NCBI RefSeq assembly: GCF_000003605.2
Contig: NW_003116454.1
Span: 814,295-862,671, forward strand
Reading direction: 5' to 3'
Length of the DNA stretch: 48,377 bases
Source of the DNA: Saccoglossus kowalevskii
Lineage: Eukaryota > Hemichordata > Enteropneusta > Harrimaniidae
Part shown: positions 22,281-34,074 of the stretch, in pieces
How the letters are laid out: every line of letters begins with the position of its first letter
How positions within the stretch are numbered: the first letter of the stretch is position 1
Program-made: the position numbers and the translations under genes
Notes under the pieces: generated by a model
Told to the model about the DNA's origin: nothing
Databases searched by the model: none
What the model saw: the letters and a program-made list of their open reading frames with translations, nothing else

Positions 22281-23883
22281 CATGTGGGGGAAGATTTGAC
22301 AACACTCCAATTGACTTTTAATTCTCGCATTTGACTGAAAACGTGCAAATAACAGAAAAGGCTCTCTAGCAATTCAGTAAAATGAAAAGTTCCAAATTTA
22401 AAACAGGATTTAGGTTTTCGTCGTTCATTTCAAAATCCTACTTAGTTGTCATTAGTCACGGATCGTGGTCATTCTACTGAATTATCTAGATGATATGTAA
22501 TGAAACACACATTTACTATGATATATATATATATATCAGGTGCGGTATATTTCATTCATACATTTTGCCTGGGCTTTGAAATAACGCCAGGTGAACGCAC
22601 ATTAGCCATTTGATGTGACATGCATTTGCGTTACCATGTATGTTAGTGCTATTTCCATGTCAGCGTAAGGTTATTAATTTCTGTTCATATTTTCCACGCA
22701 CATAGATGGCCTTAATTTAAATTGCAGACATGAATAAAACAAACATGGCCACATCAATCACTAGCTCACATGATACAGATGTTCTAGCTTTATTCGGCGA
22801 TTTAAATACGAATGATACCGTTGTATTTGATTATAATAATCTGGCACACTAGTAGTCAAACTTGATAGGACTACTTTCAGAGGCGCATGGTCACGGAATT
22901 AACTGCGAGAATGTTATTGAACTAATGTGCCTTGTGTCTTACCTAATGCATCTACTATGCTGATCGATGTAAGTAAACATGGAATGTCATAGACCAATCC
23001 TTATTCTGGGGTCACAAATTACAAAAACAGTAAGCGATTCTGATGATTTTTTTTCTCAGAAAATGTATTCATTGGAAATTGATATGTCGGTAAAGACTGA
23101 TAGTCCAGCCGCTATCTTGAATTATTGTGTGACCAAGGGATAAATAAGTATGGACGCCAGAGGTAATTAGCTGGTACAACAAATTCCTGTACTGAGTTTA
23201 TTTACCACGATTACCCAGGAGAGCGATACTGCTAATTACAGGAACTTAATACCTAAAACGATATGAAAATACAATAAATTATATTGAGAAAATTAACGAT
23301 AATTTAAATTAAAAAAAATCACACTAATACTGGAGTCGCCATTCAATGAAAGCGAACAAAAGATTAGTTGAAGCACGTGTCAGGAACAAAGGGATACAGT
23401 TGGTCAAATCTAACAAATACCGCACAGTAGGAGTTACAACTTTCTACAAAGTTGAAATGTGCTGGACTTGGAACATTCGCAAACCAACTCCGGGCTGAAT
23501 GGTCCAGTGGTCAGAGAGGTGAAAGGACGAGATGCTCCTGACCCAAACTGAATTGCTAAGTTTCATGGGAAATATGCAAATTACTTCTAGTCACTCATTG
23601 TTTCCCTTTCTTGGCAAATTCCATGATAACTAATAAATTGAATTACTGAAAATACACAAATCATATATCTTAAATAAATGGTTTAGATACATATCTACAT
23701 TATCAAAGAAAGTCAGTAGAAATAATAAAAAATATTACAAATCAAATAGTGCCTTCAATGGCTAACTTTTACTTAGCTCACTATTGGTTGAAAAACTCAC
23801 CTACATTCATGCTAACATGTGTCAATGAAGTATGAGAATTTGTAGCAAGTATATAAAACAAATTACGTATTCACGTGTCGATG
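22281..23883. other. Intergenic, nothing recognised
   Basis: AT-rich, with a short (AT)n run at 22521-22537. No coding frame over 60 codons and no repeat pairs noticed. Confidence 0.4.
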
Positions 23884-24976
23884 TCAATTTGATTCCATGT
23901 CAATCATGGGAATGCCAATGTGTGCTACAGATACATGACAAAACTTACCACCACACGAGCGAATCAGCCATACATTTTCAGCTATTCCTTTACACTGATG
24001 AACATCATAGCTAAGAAATTTACAAACATGTTCTTGTGCATTGTTTTCGCGCATGTGTGACATGCCATTAATCTCTGCCCGCCGGGCACGAAGTAAACGT
24101 AAATCGTTGTCAAAGTCGCCGTCATAGTTATCTATCTTACGCCACAGTGTCATGTCAAAGTGTTTATATACAGTGATATCTTCGACTAATATTTCGGAAA
24201 GCACTCTTTCCATTGGCCTCGTCATAGGTTGCCGTTCTTTTGTGGATACTTTGTTTGAATGGTATATGACGTCATCAAATGTCCAACACATAATCTGTTT
24301 CAATAACACGAGAGATTCATCCATATACTCAGTTATCATGACTAAATCAAATTCTTTATCTAACTCCTTCAACCCGTGATCAGAAGTCATACTGAACCAG
24401 CGTTGAACCCTGGAGTAGATTACACTATTGAGAAATTGATGATATGCACTTTTGGTTAGAAACGTTTCCAGGGGGTTGGTGTAGTTTTGCAGTGCAAACT
24501 TTTTGTCAAAGTGCTCGAAATAAAACCGCGATTCTCACTGTCTAAATGGAAAACGAATAATAGTTACAAATTTAGCTTTTGGTATTAAACCTTTCAGCAA
24601 TTTGTGGTTGTACTTGTGCATGTGATGCGCAATATAATTGTATCCTGCAAAGGTTTTGCTACATGGATATTCTGTGTACTTTATACTGAGTGATATGTAA
24701 CATCATACTTGTCAGTGGGTCTGGAAGTGCAGCTGTCAGATTATGCTTAATACCGTATCTGTAAAGCAGGGCACCAACTGTGCTGCCTCCTGTTTTAGAG
24801 GTTTTAACGAACACAAAATCGTTGTAGGGAGTACAATTCTTCCAGGATGGGTTCGGATAGTAGTCTTGTTCTAGATTTGCATTCAGTGTATCATGTTTCA
24901 TCAACCTTTTGGCGTAAATAAAATACTTATTATGTATTAAAATAGAGATATGGAGTTTCCGGAAACTATTATACAC
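23884..24976 (-). pseudogene. Galactose-3-O-sulfotransferase (Gal3ST)-like gene, broken
   Basis: Gal3ST enzymes are Golgi membrane proteins that transfer sulfate from PAPS to the 3-OH of galactose on glycolipids and glycoproteins. Reading leftwards, the frame has DTLNANLEQDYY, CTPYNDF and then FVFVKTSKTGGSTV, the 5'-phosphosulfate-binding motif. LHITQY follows, then (after a one-base shift near 24675) AKPFAGYNYIAHHMHKY and KAKFVTIIRFPF, the 3'-phosphate site, where a TGA at 24535-24537 replaces the expected residue before ESRFYFEHFDKKF. The rest is one frame (FSMTSDHG, FDLVMITEYMDESLVLLKQI, CWTFDDVIYHSN) ending SVAHIGIPMIDMESN at 23884. Thus one frameshift and one nonsense codon lie in about 335 codons. 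The N-terminal membrane anchor is not visible. The lack of any intron over this span could mean a single-exon gene or a retrocopy, and no poly-A tail is obvious. Confidence 0.85.
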
Positions 24977-26070
24977 ATATATGGGATTACATTAGACAAA
25001 TTAAAATCGCATCATACAAATGATGCAAAACAGATAACTGAACATGAAACACGCATTAAAAATATCGCAGAAATACTGACAAGTCAATAATCTTTCTGCA
25101 AACAGAAGAATCATGGATCGTGACATGTGAGGTCTGAAAAAAAGCAAAATCTCTGCTTTATAACATCAAAAGTAGGAATGAGGAGGGTAGTTTACAAATG
25201 TTTCGTCAAGGATATCTGGGCCAAATTTGTAAAATGTTTGTGATTGATTTGTCAGCTTCAATATATATTAAATTACCACTTAGAACCTCATTGTGGCGAT
25301 ATATTCTCGCGTGCGCTAGCCTGCTTCTACTCCCGCTAATCCCCAAGATTTATTTAGTCGTCCTATTCACATGGGAATACATTTTGATGGAAATATATAT
25401 AGAAAGTATTTATTTTATGGAAACTATAATTTTTACAGGGACACGGCTTACCATATCTACTGCCATGGCAATGAACAAATGTAATTAAAGCGACTACCAA
25501 TTTATATGTGATCTCGGTGAAACTTGTTATTATTTACAGGGAGAATAGGATAACATGTGTAAGTGTTTTTTACACCGAACTGATACAGCATGTCGACGAC
25601 TACTCATCACAGTCTATTATTACGATAGATATTAACCAAACCCGACAGTAGTGACCCTAACATTACGCTTGGAACGACGCAACATACACATGCAGGGAAA
25701 TCCTCACTTTGGGTCACGATTGAATTTGGAGATTCTCTCGAAATACTTATCTCATTGTCTACTAACGTACTAAAATACGTGAAAGATACCGAGGACCAAG
25801 TATTAAAAGAGATAATGGGAGTTGAAAACATTGAGAAGACAACGCAATTCATTGGTTCTTAAATACCGGTCCTAAAATGAAACATGCAAAACGAAAGAAA
25901 CAGAAAATTTCGAATCCCGTTTATCTTAAAAAACAAACTCCTTTTTATGACAAAATACACGAAACAAAACGGTCCATTTCAAGGTCACCACATAGATATC
26001 TTATTGAAGTTTTGGTTAAATTTTGTGTTTAAAATCAGAACAGAATAGATACAAAATGATAGATACAAAG
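24977..26070. other. Intergenic, nothing recognised
   Basis: A 96-codon plus-strand frame (25198-25488) and an 81-codon minus frame (25607-25852) have no recognisable features, and I regard them as chance in AT-rich DNA. Confidence 0.35.
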
Positions 26071-26498
26071 AAGTTCGTACACAAGAACTTAACATATTAC
26101 ATAGAAGCGATCAATATTCAAGTAAGTAAAATTTGATTTACGAAACCGAAAAATAATTTGATAGGCACCCACGGAGAAGTTCGTACACAAGAACTTAACA
26201 TATTACATAGAAGCGATCAATATTCAAGTAAGTAAAATTTGATTCACGAAACCGAAAAATAATTTGATAGGCACCCACGGAGAAGTTCGTACACAAGAAC
26301 TTAACATATTACATAGAAGCGATCAATATTCAAGTAAGTAAAATTTGATTCACGAAACCGAAAAATAATTTGATAGGCACCCACGGAGAAGTTCGTACAC
26401 AAGAACTTAACATATTACATAGAAGCGATCAATATTCAAGTAAGTAAGTAAAATTTGATTCACGAAACCGAAAAATAATTTGATAGGCACCCACGGAG
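26071..26498. repeat. Tandem repeat, four copies of a 106-bp unit
   Basis: The unit starts AAGTTCGTACACAAGAACTT at 26071, 26177, 26283 and 26389. The copies are nearly identical. The first has GATTTACG where the others have GATTCACG, and the fourth carries one extra AAGT in its AAGTAAGT run. Each unit starts with a short inverted repeat (AGTTC...GAACT with an 8-base loop). Near-identity points to recent expansion. There is no coding frame through the units. Confidence 0.95.
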
Positions 26499-28489
26499 AA
26501 ACTATTAACACGCTGTCAGCAGACAATACAATTGTCATAAAAGGTTTGGCAAAGGCCGTGGAGTATCCAATAAAATAAAATTAGTTCACCAAACTACGTG
26601 ACAGCAATAAAGATGCAATATTTACGAAAATCTACTAGATTGCTTACGGAAATGTACGACAAAAATCACAATGATTATACCACGTGAAAATGCCACGATG
26701 ACGCCAAAATGACACATTACGCCCCCCAGGAACCCATTTGTTGGTGAACCTAGCATTGGCGGATGTTCGCGCCCAACAGAGACATTTTCTTAATTTATAA
26801 ACTACTTGCTGATCAAGATGGTCCACAACAAACAAACTGTACAACACAAGTACCTTATAAATAAAATCGACATGATAAAAATACTACTGCAATAAAATTT
26901 AAACTTCTCTTATCTTTGTATATAATGTCTAATTGTTAGCTATTACAGCACAGGGTTCGTAAAAATTGCTCCAAATATTGCCATTTTTCAATTTCCAGTT
27001 CATATATGACATCATAGAAAAGCACTGTACCACTTTAAGCACTTAATTCATTAAATATTAAATAGTGTTATAATACACATAAATAAAATTGGATTGCGCA
27101 CAAATTGTATGAATAAGTTGTTCAGTATTCATATTTGTGTGGAATTATTATGTACATAATGCAAAATGATGACAGTAATCGACTATTTAATAGACAGTTT
27201 CCTAGTACTACAATGAGCTCCAACATTATACCACCTACATACGTGGGATAACATAACAAGTCTTAGTTCCTTATTGAGAAATGTTCATGTCAAAAAAAGA
27301 AAAAAAAACTGACAATTACACCATGTAGTCAAATGAGTGTGCGAAATATGAACCCTTTCGTATATATAAAGTGATCTAAGGTCTTTTGAAAGAAGTAATT
27401 TTGAAGACACTAATATATTCATGGAAATGTATTCCAACATCCATTTCATGTATTTTACGCTTACTGAATTATTACTGAGAAGTATTAAAACCAGGAGCTT
27501 TAACTCGATATTTTGGTGTATGTTTAATTCATTTCCAGTACTATTTTCTTGACTGCCCCTTTATATCAGTGAAAAAAAACCTGTTCAGTGTGAGTTCTGT
27601 GAGTGGCCCTCTCAATTGCAGCAGGCAGGCCTTACACTGTGACAAAATATATTGCGCTTTTGGACAGAAAACTCACTATGAGTAATGGGAATCACACGGA
27701 CATTCCATTCTAATGACGTCAGTATGTAGGACAAACCACCCAACCGCTATGTATAGGACATCGGAGCAATATTTTGAAAGTCCAAGTATAAAATTGGTAA
27801 ACTTAATGACAGCAGTAGCGCAGGAATGACAGTGTGATTGATCCAGACAAAACAAAAATCACAGAAAAGTAAATACGCGCAGACAAATCATTAGATTACT
27901 TGAAGTACAATTGATGGTGACCTTGAGTGTGAAGTAATGAAAAAGCAGTGTGTGCGATGTTTATGACAATACTGTACTTAGAGTCAACTGAACATAACAC
28001 ACGAACATAGACACAAGTTCAAAATCGTGGTAAAATAAACCTATCATTGCCACGTACCACAATTCAATACAGGAAACATAAGAAATCTTTAATTCCTGAA
28101 AATGTCAAAATATAACCCCTTAAACAGTCAATTTATTGCCTTTTATGAAACATAATTTACAGATCCTTTGGGTGTCTCGCACATCCGTTGATAAGTCAAC
28201 TCAAGTGGTTTTAATCCAGGAGGACTGGTGTATCGCCGGTAAATTAACATTTTCTATGTTCATGGAACGAATTTAGTAAAAATACTACATGTGAAGCAGA
28301 GAAACGAGGAATGGGAAAGCCAAAATAAAAATGAACCCTCTCACAACGTCTGGATCGCGTATACTTTGAAACAAATATATATACTCACCGCCCAGGTATT
28401 ACTAGTAGTAGTTTGAGTACATCGTGGTCACATTGGATCTGACTCTAATTTCACAGTCTGTTATATCTGTTTTACAAGTGTCAAGTTAC
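26499..28489. other. AT-rich intergenic
   Basis: A 67-codon minus frame (26644-26847) has no recognised domain. A-rich runs occur near 27295. No gene supported. Confidence 0.35.
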
Positions 28490-30559
28490 TGATTGTTATG
28501 CTATTCATGACACAACTATTACTCACATTTCAGGTTCTGTTTGTGTGGCTTGCAATGAGAAGAACTTTATATATAAGCACACAATGGCAACTGTAGACCA
28601 AGTCAAAAGAACTGCCTCACTGTGTTTAAATTTCTGCATGCCTGTAAAGTAACTAAGTATTACTTTGAGAGTAAGCACAATGCTACGAAACGAATTCTGG
28701 TCAGATACGTCTTTAACGGGTTATTTCGTTATAAAATGTGTCTCTAATCTGCCCGAGATGCTATTTCTGTACATTCTGAACATAGTTGTGTTATGTAAAT
28801 TCAACAAGTCAAGACCAATAATGCCGCACATCAATATGTTAAATACAAATTGTTTTATCTGTTCGTATTCACCATGTATGCGAATGCTAAGCTTCTCCTT
28901 TTCTTCTGATCTGACGATCTCTTATTTTTTAACATATTGGAACGAAATGGCAGGGCATTTATACTATACCAAATGACATAACGTATGACTAATATCCATG
29001 GTTACATAATCTCTGGCATATAATTCCTTAATTAAATAGTGACATGCGGAAAATACAATGTATCTTTTTATAAGCATGTATTTACATTCATACTTAGCAG
29101 ATCGACAGTTATCTCGCGAATTTCCTGCATTGTATGTGTAACCAGGTGTTGTTTGAAGCTTTGGATTTTGACTTCTAAACCATTGCCTATATTGGTAAGT
29201 TAGTTGGTTTATTTTTTTTAGTATTATTCACTTACTGAACTATTGTAGCCGTTGTACTTGCTTCATTTAATGATAAGTATATTATATAATATATTCTGAC
29301 AAATTACAGAGACATGAAAGTAAATGCATTGATTTCGCCCGTGATTTCAATATAATCAATTGCATAAACTATTCTTGGGTCAATTGTTTCCCGGAACATG
29401 AATTGAACACTACACAGTGTCCACCTGACATCACCTAATTTATACCTTGGAGTCATTATCTTTTTTATACTGATTTGTGTAATATAAGTGTTTTTGTTAT
29501 TGTGTATTGTTTTGTTAATTCTTGTCAGTTCTATTTGTTACTTTTATCTTTTGACTAATACCTGGTGAATTCTGATTTATCTTTCAGTTATTTGATGTTT
29601 TTGAAGCCATTTTAATTTGCACAGATAGGTCATATTCATTGAGTGTCTAAACCATTTGCGGAACATTTGATTGGACATGTTACTGTTTTGGAGACAAACA
29701 GACCCACAGTACATAGTATATAGCATAGTGTTATTGGTGCGAATCGAAGTGTTTAAAATTGATTTTCATTTGTGAGGCTACATTGATTACATTACGGCAC
29801 TTACAGTTTAACCACAAGCTTACTATATCTGTCAACAACACTTTTGAATCATTTCTATTAAAACCCTGGTTGAAAAAACAAACAAACAAAAAAATCGACT
29901 ACGAATAACGCAATAACAAATCTACATTGAAATGTTCTCTGCTGTGTTGTTCATTAGAACTTTGTCAACCATTGTCAAATACAACCATTAAGTATGCAAA
30001 TACTGAATATAATATACCCTATATTTAACTTTGTGGTCGTATAATTAATTAGTCAATTAGATGCTGAAAACTATGCATATTTTACAATAGTTTACATCAC
30101 TGAGTGACGAACAGCTGCACCTAACATATCAGAGATTATTCAATGTTAGAAATTTGTCATACTTAACATATAGTTAATGTGTTATGGTTTTGATACATTA
30201 CAATGAAATACTGAATTTTCTTTCACAACTATATAGAAATATGATGGTATATAATTTGAAATCGTATGTCAATACTGCTGATTAAGATAATTTGCCGATG
30301 CTGAATTTATAGTTGAATGACTCACAACCACGAGATAGTTGAACAAAATATACTTACTCTTCAACTACTGACGTATACAACAATGCTGCATGAGTGTCGT
30401 CAATCAAAGACTACTATAATAAATATACGCGACTGAAAGTCAATTGAATATTGAAAGCTGTGCACATTTTTGTAAAAGGTTAAGAGATTATAGTCAATTA
30501 GTGATGAACAGCTGCACCTGAATTATCAGGGATTACGAAATGCTGGACATTTGTCATAC

Positions 30560-30563
30560 TTAA
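30560..30563. repeat. Left TTAA target duplication
   Basis: TTAA directly before AGTGGCATTCAG, the left terminus of the element. Copy A has only one TTAA at this site. Confidence 0.85.
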
Positions 30564-30649
30564 AGTGGCATTCAGTCTTCGTAACGTTGTTAGAATTCAC
30601 TATATAGTCTATTGAGAGGTATTTGGGCTTTGGAAAATGCGCGGATAGC
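30564..30649 (+). repeat. Left terminal inverted repeat of TTAA element
   Basis: Pairs with 33983-34070. A near-identical copy of this end alone is found at 42636-42721 in copy C. Confidence 0.85.
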
Positions 30650-30828
30650 GAGAAATCGGCCCGAAACAGAATTTTATTTTTCGGTGGGCCACCCGTAAAC
30701 AAAGACCCGAACGTCAGCTACTCAGCTTTGTTATTGAAATCAGTTGACCTAGGGAGTCTCGATCTAATATGAAAACAAGGCTCATCGCCATTTTTGTTTT
30801 TATATTGTGTATGGTTTTTTGAGTTCGT

Positions 30829-31903
30829 CATGCCCGGTAAACGTGGTCGACCTGCCGTTAGTGATTCAGCCAAAAAACGGCAACGGAAACTTGTTGATTC
30901 TTGAAGTATCCGATTTGGAGATCAGTATGAGCGATAGGAATTTTTCAGGGAAAAGTTTGGATTGCTGACACATCGTAATATGGCGAAGTGATTACTTGAC
31001 AGGTAAGAATAGAAGTAATTCACATCATCACGCGTTCTTGTGCTGTCGAGTTGTGCACTTTTTATAACCAATATATTAGCAGTTTCAATTATTTGTCTCT
31101 CTTTCCTTGGACGTCATTGTCTTGGGAGGTTATGGTCATATTTTTTTTAATTTACCTCGGTAGCAGTCTATTTAGTGGAGTACGCGATTTGACTCAATGC
31201 CCGTTTTACACCCGGAATCATTCTGTTGTATTGTACATCTTGTTAAATGTCTGTAATTTATGTTAATTCATTACCTTCAATAGAATACATTCATCAACAC
31301 CTTCAAAACTTGGCCGTTATCAAGAAATTGAGACATTGGAGATAACATCTCAACTATATCACCACAAAGCTAAGGCAGGTGAAGAGAAAATGTCGTTTAA
31401 TATATCATGTACAAAATATTATACTTACCTTTGTAGTACTCTCTTCACTGTCTTTGTTAAAAAATTAAAAATTGTATTCTAATAATATTTTACAGTTTGA
31501 ATTAGTTTATTTCAGTAAGTCAGTGTCTGGTAATATTTTTTGAATACATTTCTCTCATTATTTTCTTGCTTTTAATAAGGTGAATCATCTTTTTTTACCT
31601 CCATGGGTGAATTGATTAAACAGAATGTAAATTACATGATTATATACTGAGACTGTACTGAACATTTGGTATTGTTTTTTTTTTCAGCTTGAACTGCTTA
31701 TGTCAAGCTTGTTAACTGAGAGATACAATATTTTTTTTACAGGTATCCAGCATACGTTGGAAAATATTTGCTTGCAGCGATTGATTACCAGCAACATACA
31801 GATTGTGAATATCATATAGCTGAAGTTGAATATAGAACTACTTTTACACAGCCTGAATATTTTTCCTTCTTTTACAAGACCCCTATACTAGGATACAGTA
31901 CAT
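30829..31903 (+). pseudogene. Spliced plus-strand gene of the TTAA element, family not recognised, decayed
   Basis: Exon 1 begins at ATG 30829 and gives the basic leader MPGKRGRPAVSDSAKKRQRK (an AT-hook-like GRP and a nuclear-signal-like cluster), then SIRFGDQYERYRNF. After a frame change comes KFGLLTHRNMAK and LLDR, ending at a CAG|GTAAGA donor near 31010. A second exon (about 31282-31400) opens after TTCAATAG and reads SSTPSKLGRYQEIETLEITS then HHKAKAGEEKMSF. A third (about 31742-31903) opens after a T-rich tract and ACAGG and reads YPAYVGKYLLAAIDYQQHTD, ending GYST. Two in-frame stops and at least one frameshift are in exon 1. The exon-like pieces, splice sites and balanced composition support a real gene. 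A nuclear, DNA-binding role would fit the basic start, but that is inference. Confidence 0.5.
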
Positions 31904-32570
31904 AATTGGTTGCTCATTCCAATAACTGTTAGGCATATTTAGTCGTTAGTATTTTATAATATCCAAACACATTTTTGCTATCTGTGGTCTACAAATGGGG
32001 GCAGTTTTGATGTGGGTACATAGAACAATACACAGCAACCCAGCTTTTGGCTACATTCAAAACCTATACAAACACAAAAATATTCTTGGAATCCAATACC
32101 ACAGATGCTGTCTATTATCCTAAACAATTTACAATTAGTTATTTTCAGACCAGGACAGAGGGAGTGTGATTTGAATATTATTGAATTGTTTTCTAAGAAA
32201 AAAAGTTACAAGTAGTTTAGCTCTATTTTGTTTGTATTACATTTGTTCTACTTGTTTAGGAATGGGTATGGTTGTACTAGACTGGGGCCCATTCTTGAAA
32301 TGAATACCAAACTAGTTGCAGATTCTACGAACATAAGAGCCCAGAGGTCTTAGATGATTGCTGCTATCCTATCCACCACCACCATTTTAATTTAATTTTA
32401 ATTTCCTTAATCTTTTGCAGAGAAAAAAGACAGCATACTGTTGTAAATATATTATTTATTGAGAATGTTGTTTTTTTTAATAATAAAACTGTAATTATAC
32501 ATTGACTGTTGCAGTCATTCAGTCTCAGGACATTGACGTCATCATAACAGTACAATATACTTGAATAAAA

Positions 32571-33721
32571 CTAAGTACACGTATATTGATTGTGTGGATT
32601 TGGATACTTGTGCCCAATTTTCTAACACAACATCCCGGAATGACAACCGAATTGCCTTCACCAAGTTTGCCATGGTGCCACAAAATAAAATTCCTGTAAC
32701 CCGCATGACGCCATTTTGTATTCAGTTTATCAATCTCATCCCTCTCTTCTGATACCATTGTAACACTATACATGGACCGCTTGTAACTCCTACCCAATGA
32801 CAGTACTCCTTTATTGGTACATAGAAATTCCATTTCCTGAAAATAAAAAAAAGTTATAAGCACTTGTGGTCAAGCAAACTATTATATACATGTTCATGCA
32901 TCTGCAGTACAGCAAAAACTATGACAAGAAATTGTGCCTAAAATTTAACAGTGCTGACCAGTGTGTACATTTTTTGATTTCCATGATCTGATCTTTTCGA
33001 ACACACCCAAAATGTCATTTAACAAACAGACACAATTTCTGAATGTATATTACCAGTGTGTGGTGTGAAATAACACAATTTTAATTTTGTCCATCCAAAC
33101 AAGTTGGCCATACTCTTATTAGTTTATAATGTATAGATAAATGAAAACCAATTACAAATTTTAAAACTGATGACACAACTTATTTGTAAAGCTGTGAGCA
33201 GCAGCCAACTGTGGGGTTCCCGGTTGTAAATGAGTATTACATAGTTTTTTCAACATTCGATCCGTTCTATACAATTTCGCTTTTGAAAGACAAAAAATAA
33301 ATAAACATCGATTTTCAAACAACATATTTTATATTATTAATATATTTTTTTTATAAATCACGTTGTCATTCAAGTTCTACGTGTATTACGATTAGGCATT
33401 CCTATTAGGTGACAATGCACACTGCAAACGCAATGATACTCTTTATCAACGTGGAATGAAAACATCGTTACGTTGATTGCGAAGAGGGAGACCTTGTATT
33501 TACATTAAGACCTATTCAGGATTAAAATGTGGTAAAATATGACCAAAATCATTTTCTATGATTAAATTGATATATGAACACAAATAAAACGTGAAACTAA
33601 CCTGAGTTGGAGGCATTTTCGGCAGCTCGATGATCGTCTCGTTTCGTCTCGTGAACCATGCTTCTGTCAGTATAAGTAGGATCCAAAGAAAATGCCAAAG
33701 ATTAAATCGTAGTAAATTCAT
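32571..33721 (-). pseudogene. P2X7-type ballast-domain protein gene (two exons), decayed
   Basis: The ballast domain is the cytoplasmic C-terminal zinc-binding fold of vertebrate P2X7. It is also known as a free-standing domain in invertebrate proteins. Exon 1 (33721-33602) starts at ATG and ends LPKMPPTQ at a CAG|GTTAGT donor. Exon 2 (32837-32571) starts after TTTTTTTATTTTCAG in the same phase with EMEFLC. This rebuilds the family's 'MPTxxExxC' entry across the splice. The core HAGYRNFILWHHGKLGEG then NSVVIPGCCV matches the P2X7 segment 'HTAYRQFxxWxxGxLGxGxRxVIPSCxV'. A one-base shift then gives YPNPHNQYTCT and a stop at 32571, like the usual 'YPxxxGxYTGF' end. Several zinc-ligand cysteines expected before the core are gone and the first half is short, so this copy is probably dead. 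There are no channel transmembrane segments. The 760-bp intron and the location near the right TIR are seen directly. Confidence 0.72.
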
Positions 33722-33982
33722 AACAGGATAATCTAGGGATTACAAAGCTACTAATATCACCGTAAAACCACGTGTCGTCAACCGTGGATTTACAGTGGCT
33801 GACATTTCGCTCAACGCGACCAAGTCTTCAGCTATTGAGTTGATATCGTGAACTCCCTAGGCTGATGGGAACTGACTCTCATAACAAAGCACCGGAAGAA
33901 CGCGGGTTGAATCGGTAACAATCGGGAGGCGTCGGTGAGATGTGTACCGCTGGTGAATCTGTCGGTTACGGACTATTTTTAT

Positions 33983-34070
33983 GCTATCCGCGCATTTTCA
34001 CAATTGTAAATACTTTTCAATAGACTCTATATAGTGAGTTCTAGCAATATTACGAAAGCTGAATGCCACT
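33983..34070 (-). repeat. Right terminal inverted repeat of TTAA element
   Basis: Reverse complement matches 30564-30649 with scattered substitutions and small indels. Followed by TTAA at 34071-34074. Confidence 0.85.
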
Positions 34071-34074
34071 TTAA
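34071..34074. repeat. Right TTAA target duplication
   Basis: TTAA directly after the right terminus, continuing CGCACAGTGTTATAG as in copies A and C. Confidence 0.85.

Larger units (their letters stand above)
30564..34070. mobile_element. TTAA-specific TIR DNA transposon carrying two decayed genes
   Basis: The ends are inverted repeats: the left 30564-30649 begins AGTGGCATTCAG and ends AAAATGCGCGGATAGC. The right 33983-34070, reverse-complemented, begins AGTGGCATTCAG and ends with the same AAAATGCGCGGATAGC. They are imperfect over about 87 bp, with weaker similarity further in (CTTTGTTAT...CCTAGGGAGT on both sides). TTAA flanks both ends. Precise TTAA targeting is known for the piggyBac and Kolobok superfamilies. 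No transposase of either was recognised. Inside, a plus-strand gene starts near the left end and a minus-strand gene near the right end. They converge, each close behind its TIR, which suggests that each TIR region served as a promoter. Both are decayed. Plain DNA transposon by structure; superfamily undecided. Confidence 0.85.

Noticed and set aside
25198-25488. 96-codon hydrophobic frame that looks like membrane segments
   Set aside because: AT-rich DNA readily gives Ile/Leu/Phe-rich translations. No homology, splice sites or partner exons.
26071-26498. CRISPR-like array
   Set aside because: The units are contiguous 106-bp tandem copies without unique spacers, in a eukaryotic setting.
28665-28976. 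103-codon plus-strand frame in copy B
   Set aside because: It is not preserved in copy C, where stops and indels break it, and it has no recognisable domain.
32571-33721. A P2X7 receptor gene
   Set aside because: Only the ballast-type tail domain is present. There are no P2X ectodomain cysteines or transmembrane channel segments nearby.
30564-34070. Assignment of the TTAA element to piggyBac or Kolobok by name
   Set aside because: Only the TTAA duplication supports it. Its termini start AGTGGCATTC, not the CCY start usual for piggyBac, and no transposase was recognised.
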